In this document: in pieces, positions 46,942 to 55,500 of the stretch
How positions within the stretch are numbered: the first letter of the stretch is position 1
Layout: the number at the start of each line of letters is the position of its first letter
NCBI GenBank assembly: GCA_905221605.1
Contig: CAJNDS010002578.1
Span: forward strand, 124,001 to 188,000
Direction of reading: 5' to 3'
Length of the DNA stretch: 64,000 nucleotides
Origin: Symbiodinium natans
Taxonomy: Eukaryota > Sar > Dinophyceae > Suessiales > Symbiodiniaceae
Translations under genes and position numbers: made by a program
The notes under the pieces: generated by a model
What the model was told of the DNA's origin: nothing
The model's input: the letters and a program-made list of their open reading frames with translations, nothing else
Database searches by the model: none

Positions 46942-49900
46942 CTGGCGGAGCCCGCAATCACTTCATGTTCCCACCCTCAGCCTGCGGCCCCTGTGGAAGA
47001 GGCTGCTGTGCCTGCTGGCTTGTTGCCGGTGGAGGTGTTGCCTGCCCGGCCTGATGTTCCCCTTTCAGAAAGTGCAGCTCACCCTGGCGGTAGCAAGCAG
47101 CTGACTGTTTTCCATGCTCTTGAAGTGTTTGCGGGCAGCGCTCGTCTTACTGTGGCCCTTCGTGCCGTGGGCTTGCAAGATTCCTGTGGCGTCGATCATC
47201 GGATCCCCAGGCATTGCCCTTGTCCCATGGTCAAACTTGACCTCACTCGCGATTTTGATGTACAGCTTTTGCATGATATGATCGACAACCCTTTTTGCCT
47301 TTATGTGCATTTTGCACCACCGTGTGGCACGAGCTCCCGTGCTCGCCTGATCCAAGAGTCCGATCACGATCCCGAACCGTGTCGGGATGATACCTTTCCT
47401 GATGGCCTACCCGGGCTTCCTGATCGTTTGGCTCAACGTGTGGCTGCGGCCAACCGCCTCTATGGCGTAACCGCTGCAGCCCTGAAACGGGCGGTTCTTG
47501 CTGGCAAGCTTGTCAGCTGCGAGAATCCCCTGAATTCTTTCATGTGGCAGACCACTGCGTGGCGTCAGGGCACCTCCGGTTTGTCCTTGCGGGAAACTGT
47601 GTTTGACCATTGTTGCTACGGGGGCAGCCGCCCCAAGCATACGTTGTGGGTGCACAACGTGCCAGCCTTCGACCAACTCAGCCTGACGTGCCCTGGCGAG
47701 TCCGCCTCCCATAAGCATTTGCCTTGGGGTCGTGTGTCTAAGTTCCGCTATGCTACTAGTGAGGAGACCGCTTACCCGCTTGGGTTGTGCAAGGCGGTCG
47801 CCGCGCTCCTGCTTGAGGAGCTCTGCCAGCGTGGGTTCCAGCTGCCTGCTCGTTCCCTGTCAGATGAGGTTCGGCAGCAACATAGAGCGGCCCAGGTCAG
47901 TCTCGGCTCCCAGCCCCGTGGCAAGAAGGTTGCTCCTATGGTCGCTGAGTTCCGTGATGTGGTCGTTGTGACATCTGACCATGACTTCTTGCCTGCTTCA
48001 GCCAAGCTGCCCGCGGCCGTGCCTGTTCCGCCCTCAGCCTCGTGTGACCCGCCTTTGCCAGAGCTGCCCATGGGTTCTCGTATATTGCGTCGTGTTGCAC
48101 TTGGGGGTGGAGAGACGCCGCGTTCTGGACCTTCATCCCAGCCAAGCAGTAGGAATCAGGGAAACCCGAACTGCCCCGTCGAGCAGTTCGCCTCTGTGTG
48201 CCTTCAACAGAAAACTATCTTGGCTGATGATGTAACTCAGCTGTTCCAGCTCTTGAAGTCGGATCGCTTGGCCAGAGGTGCTGGCCTGGATGATGAGTTT
48301 TCGTGGTCCACAGGGGCCTATGCACAGGGAGGGGTTACCGGGGTTAGGACTAACCTGCGGCTCAACCCGGCTGTCAGTACTATGCTGTGTCGGTTCGTAA
48401 AACAGCATGCACCAGGGCATCCGTTCTCAGCCATCATGCTTGGACGAAACCTTCAAGGAGGGGTTCATGTTGACAAAAACAATGCCCAAGGTTTCCCTAA
48501 CTGTGTTTTAAAACTTTCATCTTTCGAGGGTGGAATTTGGATACACAATGAGCTTGGGGACGTGCCCTGCCCAGATCCGAACGTGCCTGACTTGATGGGC
48601 TGTGAGCTGAAGTTCGAGTCCAACAGGATCCTGTTTAACCCCCTCCATAAGCACTGTGCAATGCCCAGGCATGGGGCGACACGTGACATACTTGTTGCCT
48701 ACACCACCAATCACACAGATCGCTTGACTGCAGACCAAACGGCTGAGCTGCAGTGTGTGGGGTTTGCTTTACCCGAACAGCCAGGACACCAAGCCTCCTC
48801 ACCGGCAGGGCCCGAGGAAGGCTCCCCCCCATTAGGTAGGGTTCCCGATAGGTTTAGGACGTGGGTTGGAGTACCGTGGACGTGCGATGAATTCATCGAG
48901 CAAGCGCTTGAGGCTAAGCACCCGCGTCTTATGAGCTCAGGAGTTCCACCTGAGCTGCAGCAAACGATTGACTTCTTGGCGTCGGAGGGCATGCACACCG
49001 TTGGTGCCAGTAGGACTGAAGCTTTACGTCAGTGGCTAGGGCGAGCCGCAGAGCTCGACGAGCAAGAACGTGTGTATAAGGAGACACTGCCCAAGCACTG
49101 TGCGAGAACCTTGAGCAAGAAAAGGCTGCTTCTTTTCGGCGAGATGATTGAGGCTGCCGGCCACAATGATCCGTCGTTGGTTGCGGATATGTCTAAGGGT
49201 TTTGCTTTAGGAGGTCCGATCCCCTACTGCCCTGAGTTCCGCGCTAAGCGTACAGCTGCCACCATGGCGGTCGATGACCTGCGAGGGTCAGCACAACGAA
49301 TGCGGAAGGGCATCCTAAACTCTACCAAGAGCTCAGGAGATGATGTGGTGGATGCTGAAACTTACCGAGTCACCTTGGACGAGGTGGAGCGGGGGTGGCT
49401 GGACGGGCCGCTGAAAGAGAGCGACTTGGGGGCCAGCTCTTTGTTGACCAGGCGCTTTGGCGTTGTGCAGAATAACAAAACACGGCCCATCGATAACTAC
49501 CTTGAAAGTGGTTTGAATGCCACATCTTCATCGTACGACACAATCACCGTGCACACCGCCGACTGCATAGCATCAGGTTTGGCCCGTCGACTGAGGGCCG
49601 ATGCAAAGTGCAGGTTGCACCAACTTCTCTTGAAGTCCTGGGACCTTCACAAGGCCTACAAAAACCTTCCACTATCCCTGGAGGCGCTAGAGGACAGTTT
49701 CTTGTGCGTCTACGACCCAAAAGGGAAATGTCCCCGAATTTTCCGACAGAAGGTTCTTCCGTTTGGATCACGGCACAGTGTGCACGCATTTTGCCGGGTG
49801 TCACTAGGGATATGGAAAGTCCTTGTAGTGCTGTTTTTATGCCACATCAACGTTTACTTTGACGACTTTGTGGGTGTGGAGCTGGCTCCTCTGGCCCGCC

Positions 49901-50814
49901 TCTTCGACATTGGTGTTTGCCTAGTATTCCGTTTGTTGGGGTGGGATGTCGCCGAAGACAAAGAATCTGTGTTCGACTCCTGTGCAAAAGTGTTGGGGTT
50001 GAAGTTCGACTTGTCTGAGTCCCGTCTCGGACGTATCACTCTGTGTAACACGGAGTCGAGGCGAGACGAGATCTTCGAGGCCTTGTCCGACATCCTTTCG
50101 TCTGGTTACCTCACGCAAAAGGATGGCGAGCGCATCAGGGGCCGACTCCAGTTTGCTGAAAACCAGATAGCTGGAAAGGTTGCTGGAACAGCCTACAAAC
50201 AACTGTCGCGGTTTGTGCAACGAGGGGGAGGACACCTGGATGAGTGTACCAGGGTAGCCCTACTAAGGTTGCGCGATCGAGTCAACTTCTCACCGCCCAG
50301 GGTGATCTGCGCCAACATCTTGACTACCATGCATCTTTATGTCGATGCCTCTTGTGAGGGTGATAACGTAGGCTTGGGTGGTGTTCTTGTTAATGAAGTG
50401 GGTTCGAAGATGGGCTTTTTCAGTGACCGCGCGTCTGAGCATGTGAGACGTCGCATGAATCCTGAGAGCGGCAACCCCATTTTCGAGTACGAATGCTTAG
50501 CCATCCTTGTCGGACTCAGGTTGTGGGCTCCGCTCATTCGCAGTACCAACCTCGTTGTGTTTACTGACAACGAGGGTGCCCTGGCCTGTATGGTTGCCGG
50601 AATTTCAAGCAACAAGTATGGAGAAGCGATTGCTCAGCATGTTCATGTGCTGTGTGACGAGCTTGGGCTTAACATCTGGTTTGAACGCGTGAACACCTGC
50701 TCAAACGTGGCAGATGCCCCCTCACGCGGCTCTAAAGATCCAGAGCTGGGCAAAGAATTCACGATCGATCTTGATTCACTCGTTGATCACGCCTTTGAGT
50801 CTTGGGGGTTGTGA
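46942..50814 (+). CDS. Pol of the YR element: methyltransferase-like, 2OG-oxygenase-like, RT, RNase H
   Basis: About 1290 codons; numbers below count from the GTG at 46993. Residues ~40-290 resemble C5 cytosine methyltransferases: EVFAGSARLT (motif I, ~46), FAPPCGTSS (motif IV, Cys 111), ENPLNS (177). Residues ~440-590 are a 2-oxoglutarate/Fe(II) oxygenase-like domain: His 492-Val-Asp 494, FEGGIW, His 554 and Arg 564 ten residues later. RT follows: TRPIDNYLESGLN, motif A with Asp 884, motif C YFDDF (Asp 957-958). RNase H has Asp 1118, Glu 1167, Asp 1192 and Asp 1241 in ADAPSRG. The stop lies in repeat B1. All catalytic residues that I can judge are present. No ATG near the start; see the UGA entry. 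DIRS elements often carry an adenine methylase-like domain after RNase H; here a cytosine-type domain is first. Confidence 0.88.
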   Translation: MAEPAITSCSHPQPAAPVEEAAVPAGLLPVEVLPARPDVPLSESAAHPGGSKQLTVFHALEVFAGSARLTVALRAVGLQDSCGVDHRIPRHCPCPMVKLDLTRDFDVQLLHDMIDNPFCLYVHFAPPCGTSSRARLIQESDHDPEPCRDDTFPDGLPGLPDRLAQRVAAANRLYGVTAAALKRAVLAGKLVSCENPLNSFMWQTTAWRQGTSGLSLRETVFDHCCYGGSRPKHTLWVHNVPAFDQLSLTCPGESASHKHLPWGRVSKFRYATSEETAYPLGLCKAVAALLLEELCQRGFQLPARSLSDEVRQQHRAAQVSLGSQPRGKKVAPMVAEFRDVVVVTSDHDFLPASAKLPAAVPVPPSASCDPPLPELPMGSRILRRVALGGGETPRSGPSSQPSSRNQGNPNCPVEQFASVCLQQKTILADDVTQLFQLLKSDRLARGAGLDDEFSWSTGAYAQGGVTGVRTNLRLNPAVSTMLCRFVKQHAPGHPFSAIMLGRNLQGGVHVDKNNAQGFPNCVLKLSSFEGGIWIHNELGDVPCPDPNVPDLMGCELKFESNRILFNPLHKHCAMPRHGATRDILVAYTTNHTDRLTADQTAELQCVGFALPEQPGHQASSPAGPEEGSPPLGRVPDRFRTWVGVPWTCDEFIEQALEAKHPRLMSSGVPPELQQTIDFLASEGMHTVGASRTEALRQWLGRAAELDEQERVYKETLPKHCARTLSKKRLLLFGEMIEAAGHNDPSLVADMSKGFALGGPIPYCPEFRAKRTAATMAVDDLRGSAQRMRKGILNSTKSSGDDVVDAETYRVTLDEVERGWLDGPLKESDLGASSLLTRRFGVVQNNKTRPIDNYLESGLNATSSSYDTITVHTADCIASGLARRLRADAKCRLHQLLLKSWDLHKAYKNLPLSLEALEDSFLCVYDPKGKCPRIFRQKVLPFGSRHSVHAFCRVSLGIWKVLVVLFLCHINVYFDDFVGVELAPLARLFDIGVCLVFRLLGWDVAEDKESVFDSCAKVLGLKFDLSESRLGRITLCNTESRRDEIFEALSDILSSGYLTQKDGERIRGRLQFAENQIAGKVAGTAYKQLSRFVQRGGGHLDECTRVALLRLRDRVNFSPPRVICANILTTMHLYVDASCEGDNVGLGGVLVNEVGSKMGFFSDRASEHVRRRMNPESGNPIFEYECLAILVGLRLWAPLIRSTNLVVFTDNEGALACMVAGISSNKYGEAIAQHVHVLCDELGLNIWFERVNTCSNVADAPSRGSKDPELGKEFTIDLDSLVDHAFESWGL

Positions 50815-51113
50815 GAGGCATGATCATCTCCTGATGTCATGTCCCGTATCCAAAGCATTTGGATGCAGCACGCATGCCGTAGGTATGGTGCGCTGGGAGT
50901 TCTACTCGAACTTTCCCCAAGATCTTCTGCCACCGGCATGAAAAAGGTGTGATTGTGAATGAGTCTGATTGATTAGTGTTTTGCATCCGGTTTTGAGATA
51001 GATTCTTGATTCACTTACTTCACCAGAGATGAAGTGAGATTGAATTTTCCCTAAACAAGATACATTTGACCTCCAGTTGAAAGCAAATGCAATTTACAGC
51101 AAACAGAAATAAG
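50807..51113 (+). repeat. YR element internal repeat B1
   Basis: 307 bases from GGTTGTGAGAGGC to AACAGAAATAAG, identical by eye to the right terminus B2 (51450-51756). It overlaps the last codons of Pol. Confidence 0.93.
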
Positions 51114-51341
51114 ACGGCCTTCCATCGCGATGGACAAGGCATTATTTCTGTGGCTGTATCACGAAATTTTTCTTGGGAAAAATTTCTGGTTGCATTTGCG
51201 GTGTTTTGTTTTAAAACGGGACGTGTCCATTTGTGATGCACACACATGCACGCATCATGACATTTAAAATGGCAAGTGCAGCACGTGCCCATTTTCTTGA
51301 ATGCAGATGTCATGTTTTGTGAAACAACGTGTGATATCTGC
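51114..51341 (+). other. Unique spacer between B1 and A2
   Basis: 228 bases without an ORF of note. In PAT/Ngaro elements B1 and A2 are often adjacent; here they are separated. Contains TCGCGATGG and an A/T-rich stretch. Confidence 0.5.
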
Positions 51342-51384
51342 AGCACCTCGGTTCGAGTAAGGTGCACAGAAAAATTTTTGTCTC
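51342..51384 (+). repeat. YR element internal repeat A2
   Basis: 43-base copy of the left terminus A1 (42544-42586), lying between B1 and B2 as expected for split direct repeats. Confidence 0.9.
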
Positions 51385-51400
51385 CCACCCAGCCCACCGG

Positions 51401-51449
51401 GGTTGTGAGAGGCATGATCATCTCCTGATGTCATGTCCCGTATCCAAAG
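51401..51449 (+). repeat. Tandem partial copy of B (first 49 bases)
   Basis: The first 49 bases of B are present once more directly in front of B2, so B2 begins with a short tandem duplication. It may be a trace of template switching during cDNA synthesis. Confidence 0.85.
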
Positions 51450-51756
51450 GGTTGTGAGAGGCATGATCATCTCCTGATGTCATGTCCCGTATCCAAAGCA
51501 TTTGGATGCAGCACGCATGCCGTAGGTATGGTGCGCTGGGAGTTCTACTCGAACTTTCCCCAAGATCTTCTGCCACCGGCATGAAAAAGGTGTGATTGTG
51601 AATGAGTCTGATTGATTAGTGTTTTGCATCCGGTTTTGAGATAGATTCTTGATTCACTTACTTCACCAGAGATGAAGTGAGATTGAATTTTCCCTAAACA
51701 AGATACATTTGACCTCCAGTTGAAAGCAAATGCAATTTACAGCAAACAGAAATAAG
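51450..51756 (+). repeat. YR element right terminal repeat B2
   Basis: 307 bases, the right end of the YR element, matching B1. It ends AAATAAG and is followed at once by GAGCATCGGAGC of the giant element's repeat. Confidence 0.93.
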
Positions 51757-52021
51757 GAGCATCGGAGCATGAATTGTGGAGCATCCGAGAGTGACAAGCA
51801 CAGTTGTGTCGAAGAGTGATGAGCAGAGTCTTGGGACATCGTCATTGAGTTCGAACATGTGTGTTCACGTGTACGTAATTATGATAGGATACTTCATATA
51901 AAGTCTCATTCGTGACCCTTCTACTTCATCATCTTGGACGTTCGCCTCGGCAGCTTGCTTGAGCATGCCCCTCTCCAGCAGATCTCCAACTACATGAATA
52001 TGTGGAGCACGAAAACAAAAA

Positions 52022-52027
<6 letters not shown>
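51757..52027 (+). repeat. Right terminal direct repeat of the giant element, part 2
   Basis: Continues the right repeat after the insertion. It matches 21620-21890 at a constant offset of 30137 with one substitution (52011 G against 21874 T). The first four bases are the duplicated GAGC. It runs into a GT microsatellite. Confidence 0.93.
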
Positions 52028-52192
<165 letters not shown>

Positions 52193-52518
52193 AGCACTAC
52201 CAGCTCAAGCCGCCTGCGCATGGTAGCTGTCGAACCGGCCAAGGCCCCGAACTTCATCTCATTAACAGTTTTCGGGGCCCTCTAACATCTCAAGGCTTTC
52301 TAGCTCTTGCCAGCTGATGGTCACTTTGAGGCATTAGCCTCTAGCATTTGAGATTCCGCTGCAGACAGCATAACCACGAGCTGGCCCGGTCCCAATTCCG
52401 GGGGGAGAAATAGGATCGTCTTAGACTGCATCCATCACTCCTAAGTGTGAGGGTTCTCGTCTTTCCGCAGGACGAGGGGAGTCTGATCGTGCCTCGGCAC
52501 TTCAGGCAAAACAAGCGG
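52193..52518 (+). other. LINE copy 1, 5' leader
   Basis: Nearly the same as 58794-59119 in copy 2. The coding frame is open from GTG 52447 upstream of the first ATG at 52519. The upstream GTGAGGGTTCTCG...CCGCAG is bounded by GT and AG but is only ~24 bases, too short for a normal intron. Confidence 0.7.
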
Positions 52519-55500
52519 ATGGCAGAGGGTATAATTCGTAAACATTCCTATCGTCGGGCCTGTAACCGAGCCTTAAGGGACGGTTGCGCAGTACCATATC
52601 GCGAGATCAATTTGCCTCTAAGCCAGGCACAGGCAAGCGCAGGCATAGCTGCACCCAGTGTAATCCATGAGACACAAGAAAAAATGCATGCTCAATTTGC
52701 ACCGCAGCTCCCTCTTAGGCAGCCGCGAAGGCGTCACCCTAGAGGCGGTCGTGAAGCCAAACCACTGCGAGTTTTCTCGTGGAACGCAGGTGGACTAAGC
52801 CAACAATTGTGGGCAGAGTTCAAAGAGTGGCTGCAACATCAGCAGGACCTAGATGTTATCTTTATCCAGGAAACCCACTGGACCACCTCCTCCCAATTTA
52901 AAGTGCATGGCTGGACAGCCGTTTCAGGCGGGCTGCCGGATGAAGAGCTCGTGAGGTCCCCTCCCGCTCAAACATCCCAGTTGCCCGAACAGCCAAAGCA
53001 CAGGCGCTCGGCAGGTGTTCTCACTCTACTATCGCCAAGCATAGACTCTGCAACACTGCGCTGGCAGGATCTACACCCAGGCCGCGCTCAAGAGGTTCAC
53101 TGCGAAGTCCGAGGCCAGCCAGTGCTCTTGCTAAACTGCTATCAGTACACCAAGCAGCGAGGCATGACGGAGCAAGACCACTATGCCACTCAGAGCAAAG
53201 TTCTCTCCTCCCTAAGCAAGTCCCTTTCTAACTCGTCACAGCGCACTGTTCCGGTGCTAGCGGGGGACTTCAACTCTTCCCTAAAACCAAATCCCCCCTT
53301 CGTAGGGGGAGTGGTGCCAGCAGGATCTTCTAAGCAGAAACCGGTTCAGAAGCAGTTCCAGAAGTTTCTCCAGCGAAACTCCCTAGTTGCGCTTAACACA
53401 TGGCAGGGGCGCAAGGCAAACACCTTCACCTCGCCACAGGGCAGCTCTCAGATTGATTTCATCTTAACTACCAAATTTTATGCTGCTCAGCTAGCCCGAA
53501 AAGTGTGTGTCCTCAAGGACTTCAAGCTGGGAGCATGGCGGAAAGGAGGCAAACACACGCCTCTTCGGACGGCAATACCTCTGAAGAAGGTCTGGAGACA
53601 CCCGTTCTCGACCACAACTCAGCCAGCAGTCCCTTCCAAACAAAAGTCTTTACTGGCCCAACATGTTAGACAAAACACTCCTCTGGCTCAAACCCTGCGG
53701 GACCAAGTTGCACAGGAAGTCGACAAACTCCGAGCGCAGAAAAATGGAGAGCCTCTTCACCCTGATGAGGTCAACGAGCTTCTTCTCGAACACGCCAAGA
53801 CCTTCCAGCCGAGGGACCCAGAAGTAAGCCGTACAGATGCAGTCCCGACAGCACAACCTCTATGGTGGCTTCATAACTATCGACAGACTGCACTACGGAA
53901 CCTAAAACGGGAGGCTGACGTCATAAATAAGATGGCTCGCACCGAGCACTTTAAACAGGCTCAGCGCTCGCTAGATGAGGCAGCCAAGGCACATGCCAAC
54001 CAGATCAAGAACCAGGCCCGAGAAAGGACTCACCGCACTCTAACAGAGATTTCTGAGAAAGTCAAAAGAGATCCACATGCGGCATATCGCTCCTTAAAGC
54101 ATGTAGCTCCTTGGTCTCCTGCACCTAGAGTCTGCCTCAGATCGCCATGTGGCCGTATCCTAACTGAGTCGGAGGGGCTGGCAGAGCTAAAGAGACATAG
54201 TCTTTCCATCTTTTCCTCACATCCCCCCCTAGCCAGCGGCGTAGGCCAAGCCTTACCCAGGCTGGACAGAAGCAGTCTGTCAAAAGGCATAGCCTCTATA
54301 AAGCCGGAAAAGGCAGTACCGCAAGGCTCTGCCCCAGCATCAATGTATCGCCTTTGTGCTTCAACTGTGGCAAATAACTACTGCGACTATCTGGAAGCAG
54401 TGCCTCCGCCTCCCGCTCTGACTCCTCCAGCGTGCGAGGTCACCTCCTGCCAAGGGAAGAGCGAGCCTCAGCATAGCACAACGCCGCAACAGCTGGCCGA
54501 GCCGCCCTCGCTGCCTACTACGGCCAAATCAGCAGACCTTAGCTTCATACCAAAGCCCTCTAAGCCTGCCTCTAAACCGGAAAACTTACGACCGCTAGGC
54601 ATCATCAGGCCAGACGGAAAAGGCATAGCCTCTGAGGCTAGGAGACGGCTAGACCCCCTCTTTAAGAAGGCTCACTTTGCCTCCCCTCAATTTGCCTATA
54701 TTCCAGGACGCGGGATAGCCGACGCCCAGCTCCGGGTAATTGGTCATGCTAGGCGCGTCCGTGCCATGCTTCGCTCCCGAGCACCAGACAGGTTCTGCAC
54801 TTCCAAGGGTAGGAAGGGAAGGCCAGATCTGATCGGAGGCTTCACCTTCTCACTAGACCTTTCTCAAGCTTTTGACAAAACTAGCAGAGAAGCTCTCTTG
54901 CGCTCACTAACAACCTACGGAGCCTCACCAGAGGACGTTGAGCTAGTGGCATCGCTTCATAGGGAAGCCCAGTATAATTTGCGGTATGGCAGAAGCCAGG
55001 ACTCAGTCACCTCAACCAGAGGTATCAAGCAGGGCTGCAAACTGGCCCCCTCGCTTTTCTCCCTGGTCATAACAGAGGCGTTCCGGCTTATGGCAACCCA
55101 CATAGGGTTCCCTCCCATACAGCAGTTCCTCACAGGGTTTGCGGATGATCTCGTCATTCACCGGGACATCCACAACTGGTCCGACCTCTACGCGGCTCAT
55201 GACATGGTAAGACTTTTACTGCACTATCTGCAAGAAGCCGGACTAGAGGTAAACTATGCAAAGTGCAACATTATGGTCAAATTGGCCGGTCGCCATGCAC
55301 AGCAGGCCAAGAAGCTCTTCAAGTCACAGGAGCTGCGCTCGGGCCGGAAAGTTACGGTCTGGAACATAGATGCCCCAAAACAGCCTAGGCGGCCAGTTCT
55401 GCTTTCAAACTCCTCTGTTCTTCCCCCACTTCCCTCCCTTCCTTCCTTCGAGCTGGTAGACTCCTTTAAGTATCTTGGGGTAATGGTCAGCTACTCAAAC

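Larger units (their letters stand above)
42544..51756 (+). mobile_element. Ngaro/PAT-like tyrosine-recombinase retrotransposon, complete (9.2 kb)
   Basis: Its limits are exact because it interrupts the right terminal repeat of the giant element, whose intact left copy shows the empty site. The ends are split direct repeats: A1 42544-42586, B1 50807-51113, A2 51342-51384, B2 51450-51756. A1-body-B1-A2-B2 is the known layout of PAT and Ngaro YR elements. Genes in order are a coiled-coil protein, tyrosine recombinase, Gag-like zinc protein, and Pol with cytosine-methyltransferase-like, 2OG-oxygenase-like, RT and RNase H domains. All frames are open, and B1 and B2 look identical, so it is young and may be active. 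DIRS-type elements replace integrase by the recombinase and insert a circular cDNA. Confidence 0.9.
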
